Shown here one piece after another: positions 17,745-26,735 of a stretch of 64,000 nucleotides of DNA (position 1 is its first letter; every line of letters begins with the position of its first letter). The notes under the pieces are model-generated. The model was not told where the DNA came from. It worked only from the letters and a program-made list of their open reading frames with translations, and searched no databases. The position numbers and the translations under genes are program-made. Origin of the DNA: Pseudooceanicola marinus. GTDB taxonomy: Bacteria > Pseudomonadota > Alphaproteobacteria > Rhodobacterales > Rhodobacteraceae. The stretch covers positions 62,001 to 126,000 of the forward strand of contig NZ_JAIVMC010000004.1 of assembly GCF_020177265.1 (NCBI RefSeq), read 5' to 3'.

Positions 17745-18401
17745 ATGTCTCTGCGCATCAACGATACCGTTCCCGATTTCAAGGCCGAGACCGACCAGGG
17801 CACCATCGCCTCGTTCCATGACTGGATCGGCGACAGCTGGGCGATTCTCTTCTCCCACCCGAAGGATTTCACCCCGGTCTGCACCACCGAGTTCGGCGCC
17901 GTCGCGCAGCTGGCCGATGAATGGGCCAAGCGCAACACCAAGGTGATCGGCATCTCGGTCGACGGTGTGGAAGAGCACAAGAAGTGGAAGGGCGACATCG
18001 AGAGCTTCGCCGGCACCTCCGCGGGCTTCCCGATCATCGACGGCACCGATCTGGAAATCGCCAAGATGTGGGACATGCTGCCTGCCGACGCCTATCTGCC
18101 CGATGGCCGCACCCCCGCCGACAGCGCCACCGTGCGCTCGGTCTTCATCATCAGCCCGGACAAGAAGCTGCAGCTGTCGATGACCTACCCGATGTCCGTG
18201 GGCCGCAACTTCGCCGAGGTGCTGCGCGCCCTCGACGGCCTGCAGAAGACCTTCGGCGCGCCGCTGGCCACCCCGGCCAACTGGGAAACCGGCCAGGACG
18301 TGATCGTCGCCCTGTCGCTGGACGATGCCGCCGCCGCCGAGAAGTTCGGCGACCTGGACATCAAGCTGCCCTACCTGCGCTTCGCCAAGGACCCGGCATA
18401 A
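17745..18401 (+). CDS. Peroxiredoxin, 1-Cys (Prx6) type
   Basis: A 218-residue peroxiredoxin that reduces peroxides through a cysteine sulfenic acid. The peroxidatic Cys46 lies in DFTPVCTTEF. The long C-terminal domain, with AKMWDMLPADAYL and TVRSVFIISPDKKL, is typical of the Prx6 subfamily. There is no second conserved cysteine in the usual 2-Cys position, so an external thiol is needed. The ATG follows an AGGAGG ribosome-binding site at ideal spacing. I did not find a convincing OxyR site in the 259-base upstream gap. A strong terminator follows. Confidence 0.93.
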   Translation: MSLRINDTVPDFKAETDQGTIASFHDWIGDSWAILFSHPKDFTPVCTTEFGAVAQLADEWAKRNTKVIGISVDGVEEHKKWKGDIESFAGTSAGFPIIDGTDLEIAKMWDMLPADAYLPDGRTPADSATVRSVFIISPDKKLQLSMTYPMSVGRNFAEVLRALDGLQKTFGAPLATPANWETGQDVIVALSLDDAAAAEKFGDLDIKLPYLRFAKDPA

Positions 18402-18433
18402 GTCACCGGGGCCAGGCAAGGCCGGAAGATCGG

Positions 18434-18462
18434 AAAGGGGCGTCCTGCGGGGCGCCCCTTTT
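18434..18462 (+). terminator. Terminator of the peroxiredoxin gene
   Basis: Stem AAAGGGGCG / CGCCCCTTT (18434-18442 and 18453-18461) with a 10-base loop, ending in TTTT. It lies 33 bases after the stop codon. Confidence 0.88.
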
Positions 18463-18577
18463 GCGTGATCGGGGCGAAAACCGGGCAGAGGGCCCCGGGC
18501 GGCGGCTCCGGCGCGCGGCAGAGATTGTGGGGCCGCGCCGGCCGGCCTAGGATCCATGCAAGGCAAAGAGGACTGTC

Positions 18578-19096
18578 ATGCGCGGATCGGCGAAGGGTAT
18601 TGTGGCGCTCGTGGGAATTGCGGGGATCGGGCTGGTCGCCGGACTGGGGCTGACCCTGATGGCTGACCGCGAGGACCCGCCCCTGCTGGCCTGGAACGAT
18701 GCGGAGACGGTGGCCCGGGGGCATCTGCTCTACGACGATCAATGCGCCGCCTGCCACGGCGGTCTGGGTCCGGACCCGACGCCGCCGTCGGTGAGCAACC
18801 CCGATCTGGTGGCGCCGCCCCATGATGAGACCGGCCACAGCTGGCAACACCCCGACTACGCCCTGTTCGAGCTGACCCGCAGCGGCGAGGTGGCCGAGCT
18901 TTGCCTGACCGGCGCCGAGGAGGGCGGCATGCCGCAGTTCGGCGATACGCTGGACGATCGTCAGATCCTCGACGTGCTGGCCTACATCAAGTCCACCTGG
19001 CCCGAGGCCACGCGAGAGCATCAGGACGGCGTGAACGCGATGTACGCGGCCCAGAACGATGCCGTGCGGAGCCTGGTGGGCGACGCCGGGCACTGA
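18578..19096 (+). CDS. Membrane-anchored monohaem cytochrome c
   Basis: A 172-residue protein with an N-terminal hydrophobic segment (about residues 7-28), so it is exported and probably stays anchored on the periplasmic side. One haem c site is present: Cys56, Cys59 and His60 in CAACH. Met118 in EGGMPQFGDTL is the likely sixth ligand. The overall pattern fits small class I cytochromes c that feed electrons to oxidases or serve dehydrogenases. No partner enzyme gene is adjacent. Confidence 0.88.
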   Translation: MRGSAKGIVALVGIAGIGLVAGLGLTLMADREDPPLLAWNDAETVARGHLLYDDQCAACHGGLGPDPTPPSVSNPDLVAPPHDETGHSWQHPDYALFELTRSGEVAELCLTGAEEGGMPQFGDTLDDRQILDVLAYIKSTWPEATREHQDGVNAMYAAQNDAVRSLVGDAGH

Positions 19097-19162
19097 GCCG
19101 GCCCGCCGGGCCCGCAGGCCGCTGCCCCTTTTCATTTCGCCGCGGCGCGCTAAGACGGACAT

Positions 19163-20287
19163 ATGCGTTTTCTGAAGCTCGACACCGGCGTCATCGACAC
19201 CTTTGATCAGGCCCTTGCGGGGGCGGTGGAGGTGGTCGCGACCTCTCCTGGCAAGCCGCTGGCGCGCCTGGCGCGGCACCGCGGCTGGTCCCGCGCCCTG
19301 GGCGTACAGGCCCGCGCGCTGGTGGCCCCCGGTGCCGAGGCGCGGCAGCTGATCGCGGGCAACATGGCCCGCAAACGCATCCGCCTGCCCGAAATCTTCG
19401 GCAATCCCTTCGTCGCGGGCCTCTATTCCTACATCAAACGGGTCCAGGCGGCGGTCCTGAAGGAGGCGCTGCTGGCCGAGCTGGCCGCCAGCGATCCGGA
19501 GGTGGTGATCGTCTACAACGGTTCCTCCTATCCCGAATCGGTGCTGGAAGCCGCCAGCCGGGGCCGGCCGCGCGTCTTCATCGAGGCGGGGTTCTTCCCC
19601 AAGACCCTGCAGGTCGACCCAAAGGGGCTGAACGGCGCCAATTCCGTGCCCCGCGACCCCGCCTTCTACCTGGAGACGGAAGAGGATTTCGCTGCCCCCG
19701 GCCTGCCGGAGTTCGTCAACAACCGCCCGTCGAAGAGCAAGTACGACCCGGTGGAGCTGACGCCGGGCTATGTCTTCGTGCCCTTCCAGGTGCCCTCGGA
19801 CATGCAGGTGACGCAGCATTCGCCCTGGATCCGCGACATGGAGCAGTTCCTGGAACAGGTCTGCGCCGCCGCCGACCGCAACCCGGACGACACCTTCGTC
19901 ATCAAGGAACACCCCAGCTTCAAACGGTCGGTCATCGGCTGGCGCGAGCATCCTCGGGTGATCTTCGCCAACGGCAATGTCACCTCCGATCTGATCCGCG
20001 ATGCGCGCGCCGTCATCACGCTGAACTCCACCGTGGGGATCGAGGGGCTTCTGCTGGGCAAGCCGGTGATTACCCTGGGCCATGCCTGCTACAACATCGA
20101 CGGGTTGGTGCAGCATGCCCCCGACGCGGCGTCGCTGGACGCGGCGCTGGCGGCGCGCGACTGGGCGCCGGATGAGCGGCTGCGGCGGCAGGTCCTGGGG
20201 TATCTGTGGAACCGCTACCTGGTGCACGGCAGCTATGCCGAGCTGCCCGCGGACCTGGCCGAGACCCTGAAGGCGCGGGCGGCATGA
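19163..20287 (+). CDS. Capsule-polysaccharide synthesis (KpsS/KpsC-like) glycosyltransferase
   Basis: A 374-residue cytoplasmic protein of the Capsule_synth family. The C-terminal signature FVIKEHPSF, then ITLNSTVGIEGLLLGKPVITLG, is typical of KpsS/KpsC-type enzymes, which in group 2 capsules add the Kdo linker to a lipid. The N-terminal half contains VVIVYNGSSYPE and VFIEAGFFPKTLQVDP, also seen in this family. The stop overlaps the start of the GT8 gene by 4 bases (ATGA), so the two are translationally coupled. The product is probably a surface glycan, but the exact linkage is unknown. Confidence 0.8.
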   Translation: MRFLKLDTGVIDTFDQALAGAVEVVATSPGKPLARLARHRGWSRALGVQARALVAPGAEARQLIAGNMARKRIRLPEIFGNPFVAGLYSYIKRVQAAVLKEALLAELAASDPEVVIVYNGSSYPESVLEAASRGRPRVFIEAGFFPKTLQVDPKGLNGANSVPRDPAFYLETEEDFAAPGLPEFVNNRPSKSKYDPVELTPGYVFVPFQVPSDMQVTQHSPWIRDMEQFLEQVCAAADRNPDDTFVIKEHPSFKRSVIGWREHPRVIFANGNVTSDLIRDARAVITLNSTVGIEGLLLGKPVITLGHACYNIDGLVQHAPDAASLDAALAARDWAPDERLRRQVLGYLWNRYLVHGSYAELPADLAETLKARAA

Positions 20288-21171
20288 GCGGCGACGTGAC
20301 GGGGCAGGGGCCCATCCGCATCGCCGTGGCGACGGATGCCAACATGGTCGAGGCGGCGCTGGTCGTCATCGGTTCCGCGCTGGAACATGCCTCGCGGGCG
20401 CTGGAGGTGCATTTCCTGGGCTATCAGCTGACCGCGGCGCAGCGCGACCGTGTCGCGGCGCACTGCGAGGCCGGCGGCGCCCGGCTGGTCTATCATGAGA
20501 TCACGCCGGATCTGTTCGACGGGGCCGAACAGCGCGACAGCAACATCTCTCTGGTGACCCTGGCGCGGATGCACCTGCCACGCTGGGTCGAGGGGCGGGT
20601 CATCTACCTCGATTGCGACATGCTGGTCCTGGGCGACCTGGCGGAGGTGCAGGATGCCGACCTGGCCGGCCAGCCCCTGGGTGCGGTTCGGGATTTCTAC
20701 GTGCTGGACCAGATGCGCGCCGGCCAGGAGCGACCCGAGAAGCTGGCCCACCACGCCGCGTTGCTGGGACGCGCCGATGTGGCGGGCTATTTCAACGCGG
20801 GCCTGCTGCTGCTGGATTGCGAGGCGATCCGCGCCGATGCGGATCTCTGCGCCCGCATGGGCGATGCGGGTGAGGCCAGCCGGTACAAGTTCATGGACCA
20901 GGATTTCCTGAACCTGCTGTTCGACGGGCGCACCGCCTTCCTGCCGCAGGCCTGGAACAGCATCTGGGGCCGCGACGCGGCTCGGGCGAAAACGCTGGCC
21001 GGGCTGCCCTGGCTGCCCGATGCGGAAAAGACCCCGGCGGCGTCCCGGCTGATCCACTACACCGGCCCAAAGAAACCCTGGAAAAAGCAGAGCCTCGCCA
21101 AGGCCCTGCTGCGCGGCCGCCTCAGGGCGTTGCGGCAATGGCGTCTGGCTTCCAAGCGCCTGTTAGACTGA
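20284..21171 (+). CDS. Glycosyltransferase family 8 protein
   Basis: A 295-residue retaining GT8 enzyme. The metal-binding DxD motif is D110-C-D112 in VIYLDCDML. Other family features are FNAGLLLLD, YKFMDQDFLNLLF and the C-terminal HYTGPKKPW. These enzymes transfer glucose or galactose from UDP-sugars to lipopolysaccharide cores or other surface glycans. The start is set by the ATGA overlap with the preceding capsule-type gene. It is convergent with the next glycosyltransferase gene, 12 bases away. Confidence 0.9.
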   Translation: MSGDVTGQGPIRIAVATDANMVEAALVVIGSALEHASRALEVHFLGYQLTAAQRDRVAAHCEAGGARLVYHEITPDLFDGAEQRDSNISLVTLARMHLPRWVEGRVIYLDCDMLVLGDLAEVQDADLAGQPLGAVRDFYVLDQMRAGQERPEKLAHHAALLGRADVAGYFNAGLLLLDCEAIRADADLCARMGDAGEASRYKFMDQDFLNLLFDGRTAFLPQAWNSIWGRDAARAKTLAGLPWLPDAEKTPAASRLIHYTGPKKPWKKQSLAKALLRGRLRALRQWRLASKRLLD

Positions 21172-21183
21172 GGTTGGCGCGGG

Positions 21184-22410
21184 TTACGGGGCGACCGCGT
21201 CGCTGGACAGCTCCTTGAAAAGGGCCTCGATCTGGCGATTGGCCCAGAGCTGTGCCGCCGCATGCGCCTGCTCGCCCAGGGCGCGCCGCTTTCCGGCATC
21301 CCCGGCCAATGCGCAGACGGCATCGGCAAAACCCTCGTGATCGCCGTCGGGCAGGCTGATGATGCCGCCCTGCTGGGACGGGGGAAGGCCACGCAGGCCT
21401 GTCTGGCTGGAGACGATGGGCACGCCGGTGGCCATGGCCTCCAGCAGCTTGATGTTGATGCCGGTGCCTACCAGCATCGGGTTCAGCGAAATCGGGGCCT
21501 GGAGGTAAGCCTCGGAAAGATCATCGACAAAGCCGTGCCGGATGACGCCCGGTTGATCCGCGAGCTTCCGGCAGACCGAGCCCGCCAGATGGAGCCGGAA
21601 ATCGGGTCGGCGGTGGCGTATCAGGGGCAGCGTATCGGATATGAACGTCTCGACCGCCTGCAGATTGGCGGGATTGTCCGAGCCGACAAAGAGCGCGGCG
21701 TCATCGGTGCCGAAATCGGTCAGGCAGTTGCTGGTATCGAGCAGATGGCTGACCATGGTGACCTTCGGCTGCCTTTGCGCATCCGTGGAGGCCAGCCTGC
21801 GACGGATATCTTCGGCTTCGTCACCCTGAATCGCCAGAACGCTGTCGGCACGTCGGAAGGCCCGCAATTCCTGCTCGGGTTTCAGGGAAATCCAGTACTT
21901 GTCTGGCATGCCCTGGGCCCGGAACACCCGATGGCGATCGGCGAAGACATCGTGGGTGTCGAGGATACGACGGGCGCCCTCCGGGCAGAGCGTCAGCGCG
22001 TATGAGTTGATGGCATAAGCGACGATCACCGCGTCCGCATCGGCGCAAAGCGCGCGCAGTTGATCGTCCCAGCGATGGTTCCACAGCAGCTCCAACGGCG
22101 AGTAGAAGCCGATATCCAGCCCCATGCGGCGCAAGGGTTTGCGCCAGGCCTTGCGTAGCGAGCGACGCAGGCGGAAGAGGCGGTGCCCGACGCGGCCGCC
22201 ATTGCTCACCAGGTGGACGCGCTGCCCCTCGGGTTGGTCGAAGGCGGCGCGGTGAGCGTCCAGATCGTATGCTTTGCGATCTGCCGGCAGCAAGACGAGG
22301 TGGACTTCGTTATCCTGGGCGACAAGCTGCTCGGCCATCGCGCGAATACGGCTGCGGTTGCCTTGGGTGGTCGGGAAGGCAGGGACTGAGCTAATCACTA
22401 TGATCTTCAT
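21184..22410 (-). CDS. Glycosyltransferase, family 4 (GT-B fold)
   Basis: A 408-residue GT-B enzyme. The N-terminal domain begins MKIIVISSVPAFPTTQGNRSR, and the C-terminal nucleotide-sugar-binding domain contains GTGINIKLLEAMATGVPIVSS, a good GT4 signature. ATG 22410 is chosen over the upstream in-frame ATG 22434 because the protein then begins directly with the first beta strand. GC content is a little below the neighbours. With the two preceding convergent genes it forms a three-gene glycan cluster. It ends only 12 bases from the GT8 gene. Confidence 0.85.
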   Translation of the reverse strand: MKIIVISSVPAFPTTQGNRSRIRAMAEQLVAQDNEVHLVLLPADRKAYDLDAHRAAFDQPEGQRVHLVSNGGRVGHRLFRLRRSLRKAWRKPLRRMGLDIGFYSPLELLWNHRWDDQLRALCADADAVIVAYAINSYALTLCPEGARRILDTHDVFADRHRVFRAQGMPDKYWISLKPEQELRAFRRADSVLAIQGDEAEDIRRRLASTDAQRQPKVTMVSHLLDTSNCLTDFGTDDAALFVGSDNPANLQAVETFISDTLPLIRHRRPDFRLHLAGSVCRKLADQPGVIRHGFVDDLSEAYLQAPISLNPMLVGTGINIKLLEAMATGVPIVSSQTGLRGLPPSQQGGIISLPDGDHEGFADAVCALAGDAGKRRALGEQAHAAAQLWANRQIEALFKELSSDAVAP

Positions 22411-22468
22411 GGCGAGCTCACTAGCCGCTTCCACGGGCCCAGTGAAAGGGTGATCTGCCCCTCAAGCG

Positions 22469-22499
22469 AAAAACGGCCACCGGGGGTCCCGGTGGCCGT
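22469..22499 (-). terminator. Terminator of pnp
   Basis: Perfect 12-bp stem ACGGCCACCGGG / CCCGGTGGCCGT (22473-22484 and 22488-22499) with loop GGT. On the minus strand it is followed by TTTTTCG. It lies 38 bases beyond the pnp stop codon. Confidence 0.92.
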
Positions 22500-22536
22500 C
22501 GAACAGAGCTTCGAGCAGCTCAGTCGGAAGGTCCGA

Positions 22537-24669
22537 TTACTCGGCGCCTTCCTCCTTGGTCATCTCTTCGCCGGTCTCCTGGTCGACCATCTTCATCGAC
22601 AGGCGGACCTTGCCGCGGTCGTCGAAGCCCACGAGCTTCACGAAGACTTCCTGGCCTTCCTTCAGCACGTCGGAGGGGTGGTTCAGGCGACGGTTCTCGA
22701 TCTGGGAGACGTGCACCAGGCCGTCCCGCTTGCCGAAGAAGTTCACGAAGGCGCCGAAATCGACGAGCTTCACGACCTTGCCCTTGTAGATCTTGCCCTC
22801 TTCCGGCTCCGCCACGATCGAGTGGATCATGTCGTAGGCGCGCTGGATGGCCTCACCGTCGGACGAGGCGATCTTGATGATGCCGTCGTCGTTGATGTCG
22901 ACCTTGGCGCCGGAGGTTTCCACGATCTCGCGGATGACCTTGCCGCCCGAGCCGATCACTTCACGGATCTTGTCGGTGGGGATCTGCATGGTCTCGATGC
23001 GCGGCGCATGGGCGGAGAATTCGCCGACGCCGGACAGGGCCTTGTTCATCTCGCCCAGGATGTGCATCCGGCCGTCCTTGGCCTGGGCCAGGGCGGTTTT
23101 CATGATCTCGGGCGTGATGCCCTGGACCTTGATGTCCATCTGCAGCGAGGTAATGCCCTCGGAGGTACCGGCCACCTTGAAGTCCATGTCGCCGAGGTGA
23201 TCCTCGTCGCCCAGGATGTCGGTCAGCACGGCGTAGGAGCCGTCATCTTCCAGCACCAGGCCCATGGCCACACCGGCCACGGCGGCCTTCAGCGGCACAC
23301 CGGCGTCCATCATCGACAGCGAACCGCCGCAGACGGAAGCCATCGAGGAGGAGCCGTTGGATTCGGTGATCTCCGACACGATGCGGATCGTGTAGGGGAA
23401 ATCGGTGGGGGCGGGCAGGACGGCCTGAAGGGCACGCCAGGCCAGCTTGCCGTGACCGATTTCACGACGACCAGGGGAGCCGACACGACCCACTTCGCCG
23501 ACCGAGTAGGGCGGGAAGTTGTAGTGCAGCATGAAGTTGGATTTGAAGTTGCCGTGCAGGGCGTCGATGAACTGTTCGTCATCGCCGGTGCCCAGCGTGG
23601 TCACGACCAGACCCTGGGTTTCGCCACGGGTGAACAGCGCCGAGCCGTGGGTCCGGGGCAGGAAGCCGGTTTCGGCTTCGATCGGGCGCACTTCGTCGGT
23701 GCGACGACCGTCGATCCGCTTGCCGTTCTTCACCACGTCGCCGCGCAGGACGGTGGATTCCAGCTTCTTCAGGGCCGAGCCGAGGTTCGCATCTTCCTGC
23801 TGTTCCTCGGTCAGACCGCCGATGATCTCTTCCTTCACCGCGGCAACGGCGCTGGTGCGCTCCTGCTTGTCGGTGATGGCGTAGGCGGCGCGCATCTTGT
23901 CTTCACCGGCGGCCTTCACGGCGTCGTACAGCGCCGAGTAATCCGGGGGGGTGAAGTCGAAAGGCTCTTTCGCGGTCTCTTCGGCCAGGCTGACGATCAG
24001 GTCGACAACCGGTTGGATCTGTTCGTGCGCGAAGGTCACGGCGCCCAGCATCTCGTCTTCCGTCAGCTCGTAGGCTTCGGATTCGACCATCATCACGGCG
24101 CCCTTGGTGCCGGCGACGACCAGGTCGAGACGCTGTTCGGGGTTGTTGCGCAGGCCCTGCATGTCATCGACGGAGGGGTTCAGCACGTAGTCGCCATCGA
24201 CGAAGCCGACGCGGCAGCCGGCGATCGGACCCATGAAGGGCGCGCCCGAGATGGTCAGCGCGGCGGAGGCGGCGATCATGGCGACGATGTCGGGATCGTT
24301 TTCCAGATCGTGGCTCAGCACGGTGCACATCACCAGCACTTCGTTCTTGAACCCGGGGGCGAACAGCGGGCGGATCGGGCGGTCGATCAGGCGCGCGGTC
24401 AGGGTCTCTTTCTCGGTGGGCCGTGCCTCACGCTTGAAGAAGCCACCCGGGACCTTGCCGGCCGCGTAGTATTTTTCCTGGTAGTGGACAGTGAGGGGGA
24501 AGAAGTCCTGGCCCTCTTTCTGCTTCTTGGCGAAAGTGACGTTGGCCATCACGGAGGTTTCGCCAAGGGTGGCGATGACGGTGCCATCGGCCTGACGGGC
24601 AACCTTGCCCGTTTCAAGAGTGAGGGTCTCGTCCCCCCACTGCATCTCTTTTTTCGTTACGTTGAACAT
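22537..24669 (-). CDS. pnp: Polyribonucleotide nucleotidyltransferase (PNPase)
   Basis: A 710-residue phosphorolytic 3'-5' exoribonuclease, a trimer and degradosome partner. It has two RNase PH-like domains; the first starts [21 protein letters not shown]-like sequence, the second contains [12 protein letters not shown] and [18 protein letters not shown] domain (about 555-615, with [15 protein letters not shown]) and an S1 domain (about 622-690, with [15 protein letters not shown]) follow. ATG 24669 is used, because the 18 in-frame codons upstream have no conservation. rpsO, its usual neighbour, lies 1.6 kb upstream with two opposing genes between. In E. coli, PNPase controls its own leader. 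Confidence 0.97.
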   Translation of the reverse strand: MFNVTKKEMQWGDETLTLETGKVARQADGTVIATLGETSVMANVTFAKKQKEGQDFFPLTVHYQEKYYAAGKVPGGFFKREARPTEKETLTARLIDRPIRPLFAPGFKNEVLVMCTVLSHDLENDPDIVAMIAASAALTISGAPFMGPIAGCRVGFVDGDYVLNPSVDDMQGLRNNPEQRLDLVVAGTKGAVMMVESEAYELTEDEMLGAVTFAHEQIQPVVDLIVSLAEETAKEPFDFTPPDYSALYDAVKAAGEDKMRAAYAITDKQERTSAVAAVKEEIIGGLTEEQQEDANLGSALKKLESTVLRGDVVKNGKRIDGRRTDEVRPIEAETGFLPRTHGSALFTRGETQGLVVTTLGTGDDEQFIDALHGNFKSNFMLHYNFPPYSVGEVGRVGSPGRREIGHGKLAWRALQAVLPAPTDFPYTIRIVSEITESNGSSSMASVCGGSLSMMDAGVPLKAAVAGVAMGLVLEDDGSYAVLTDILGDEDHLGDMDFKVAGTSEGITSLQMDIKVQGITPEIMKTALAQAKDGRMHILGEMNKALSGVGEFSAHAPRIETMQIPTDKIREVIGSGGKVIREIVETSGAKVDINDDGIIKIASSDGEAIQRAYDMIHSIVAEPEEGKIYKGKVVKLVDFGAFVNFFGKRDGLVHVSQIENRRLNHPSDVLKEGQEVFVKLVGFDDRGKVRLSMKMVDQETGEEMTKEEGAE

Positions 24670-24971
24670 CAGCGTATCCTGTCTGGAGGCTGTCCCGGGC
24701 CCTCCCGGGTCCTCCGTTTGCATGGTGGCCCCATTGCCACCGACCCCTAATCCTCATGTCACAGCGCCGGGGTCCCTTGCGCTACGTCTCAGATTACCGG
24801 CGCCATACAGGAGAATGGGTCTCTTGGAAAGCTTTGAGGTTGGGCGCCGGGCGGGGCAATTCGTCCTTGCCGTGTGCGCCGGGACCGATATGCAGGGCGG
24901 ATCCGGCCCGCCCGCGCGGCGCGCCCGAGCCTGCCCGTGGTCCCCGTCCCAGCCGAAAAGATGCCGCCCCG
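24670..24971. other. Divergent gap between pnp and the methyltransferase gene
   Basis: 302 bases, GC-rich. Near pnp it contains GGGCCCTCCCGGG and similar short palindromes that could form leader structure, but I see no defined element. No reading frame here looks real. Confidence 0.5.
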
Positions 24972-25655
24972 ATGTCTTCCGCCCCGCTGCCCCCCTCGCC
25001 CTACGAGGCTCCCGGTTTCTACGACCGGGCCATTGCCGAGGGGCGCCATCGTGCCATCGTCGGCGGCCGCTGGGATGAAACCGGACGGGTGCAGATGGGC
25101 CTGCTGCGCGATCACGGGCTGCACTCCCATCACCACCTGTTGGACATCGGTGCTGGTGCCCTGCGCCTGGGCTGCAAGGCGATCCCCTATCTGTGCCCGG
25201 GCCACTACTGGGCCACCGACGCCAGCCGCGAGATCCTGCTGGCCGGATATGAGCGGGAACTGGTGGAGGTGCCGCCGGCGCAGCGCCCCGACCCGGCGCA
25301 GCTGATCGGCGATCCCGGTTTCGACTTCCCGGGCGTCAGCGACGCGATCACCCATGCGATCTGCTTCGCCGTATTCCCGCACTTGGCACCCGGTTACCTC
25401 GACCGCGCGCTGACTTCGCTGCGTCGCTTCCCGGCGCTGGAGCTTTTCGCCTTCACCGTCTTCCTCGCCCCCGAGGAAGCCGCAGGCGCGCCCTATCGCC
25501 AGGCGGACGGTGTGGTGACCCATCCGGGCAAGCCCCCCTGGCACCGCCCCGAAGCGGAGGTGCGCACCGTGGCCGAGGGGCTGGGCTGGCAGCTGACCCG
25601 CGACGACCGCATGCTGCCGCGCGGCCAGGTCCTGTTCCTGGCGCGGCGGGGGTAG
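24972..25655 (+). CDS. Class I SAM-dependent methyltransferase
   Basis: A 227-residue Rossmann-fold methyltransferase. The SAM-binding motif I is LLDIGAGALRLGCKA (about residues 57-71), followed by an acidic ATDASREIL motif. The substrate cannot be named; the closest type is small-molecule methyltransferases with a FYD(R/K)...G motif at the N terminus. The frame is open from 24756, but the first 72 codons have no conserved character. ATG 24972 begins just before the conserved YEAPGFYDRAIAEG. The orientation is opposite to rpsO and pnp on either side. Confidence 0.75.
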   Translation: MSSAPLPPSPYEAPGFYDRAIAEGRHRAIVGGRWDETGRVQMGLLRDHGLHSHHHLLDIGAGALRLGCKAIPYLCPGHYWATDASREILLAGYERELVEVPPAQRPDPAQLIGDPGFDFPGVSDAITHAICFAVFPHLAPGYLDRALTSLRRFPALELFAFTVFLAPEEAAGAPYRQADGVVTHPGKPPWHRPEAEVRTVAEGLGWQLTRDDRMLPRGQVLFLARRG

Positions 25656-25782
25656 GGAGGGGCAGTGGTGACGCATTGAGGATACGCTACCGGCTGTTTC
25701 CGACTGGATCTTGCAATTTCTTCTTCTGTGTCGGGCGTCTGGCCGTCAGTCTGTCTCTGACGGAAAAGGGGAGGAGATTTTG

Positions 25783-26151
25783 TTGAAACGACTATTCGCT
25801 GGGGCGCTGGCCGTCTTGCTGATGACTGGATGCGCCAGCAGCATCATGGAAAGTTATGTCGGGAAATCCATTCAGGAGCCCATCTTGGACTATGGCCCGC
25901 CAAGCCACGTCATGGACATCAGTGCGAACAGGCGCGCGTTCCAGTGGTCGATGACGAATAGTGGTGTCATTCCGATCACCACACCAACGACAACAACGGT
26001 TTATGGCAACGGTGGCTACGCAACCGCATACAGCCAATCGACGACCTACGTCCCCCATTCAAACCAATGTGTCTACACGCTTACTGCAATCAAGCAGGGG
26101 GACGACTACATCGTTGACGGTTTCCGCAAGCCTACTCTTATGTGCGAGTAA
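25783..26151 (+). CDS. Small lipoprotein, low GC, TTG start
   Basis: A 122-residue protein with lipoprotein signal KRLFAGALAVLLMTGC (lipobox LMTGC, cysteine about residue 17). The mature part has an ILDYGPPSHVMDISANRRAFQW segment that resembles small outer-membrane lipoproteins with a glycine-proline turn, then a threonine/tyrosine-rich stretch. The start is assigned to TTG 25783, 6 bases after a strong GGGGAGGAG ribosome-binding site; TTG 25780 is too close. GC and codon use are clearly lower than in the surroundings, which suggests later acquisition. Function is unknown. Confidence 0.65.
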   Translation: MKRLFAGALAVLLMTGCASSIMESYVGKSIQEPILDYGPPSHVMDISANRRAFQWSMTNSGVIPITTPTTTTVYGNGGYATAYSQSTTYVPHSNQCVYTLTAIKQGDDYIVDGFRKPTLMCE

Positions 26152-26197
26152 TGGGTTTGTGGGCGTGTCGCCCCGTCGGGTGACCTCCCGCGGCGCC

Positions 26198-26235
26198 AAA
26201 ACGCGAAACGCCCGCTCCTTTCGGACCGGGCGTTT
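26198..26235 (-). terminator. Terminator of rpsO
   Basis: Perfect 9-bp stem AAACGCCCG / CGGGCGTTT (26206-26214 and 26227-26235) with a 12-base loop. On the minus strand a TTTT run follows 4 bases after the stem. Confidence 0.8.
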
Positions 26236-26259
26236 GCTGTCTTGCGACGGTGGGCGCGC

Positions 26260-26529
26260 TTAGCGGCGCAGGCCCAGGCGCTTGATGAGGTCCTGGTAAC
26301 GGGCCTGATCCTTGCCTTTGAGGTAGTCCAGCAGCTTACGACGCTGGGCGACCATCATCAGAAGGCCACGGCGACCGTGGTTGTCCTTCTTGTGGGTCTT
26401 GAAATGCTCGGTCAGGGTCGCGATACGCGAGCTGAGGATCGCAACCTGCACCTCGGGCGAACCGGTGTCGCCTTCCTTGGTGCCGAATTCCTTGATCAGG
26501 CGGGCTTTTTCTTCGACGGTGATCGACAT
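26260..26529 (-). CDS. rpsO: Small ribosomal subunit protein uS15
   Basis: An 89-residue S15, a primary 16S rRNA-binding protein that organises the central domain. Diagnostic segments are [46 protein letters not shown] and the C-terminal [12 protein letters not shown]. The start at 26529 is preceded on the minus strand by AGGAGATT. In most bacteria rpsO is immediately followed by pnp. Here it has its own terminator, and pnp lies 1.6 kb away behind two opposing genes. Confidence 0.97.
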   Translation of the reverse strand: MSITVEEKARLIKEFGTKEGDTGSPEVQVAILSSRIATLTEHFKTHKKDNHGRRGLLMMVAQRRKLLDYLKGKDQARYQDLIKRLGLRR

Positions 26530-26735
26530 CGGAATCTCCTATGAGTTCAGGGTTGGGGCACAAGCCGGGATGTCGTCCAGCAGGGTCCATAAAGAATCCA
26601 CCGGGGCGGTCCCCGAAAGATTGCGCGCTGATAGGGGATTCCGGCGGTGAAATAAAGCCTTTTCTGGCGTTTTGCCCGGCTTCGCGCAGCCACTTGCCCG
26701 AGGCGACCCCGTCAGGTGTCCCGTCAGACTGCCGG

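Noticed and set aside
24756-24971. A 72-codon N-terminal extension of the methyltransferase
   Set aside because: No similarity to methyltransferases and no ribosome-binding site; conserved sequence begins just after ATG 24972.
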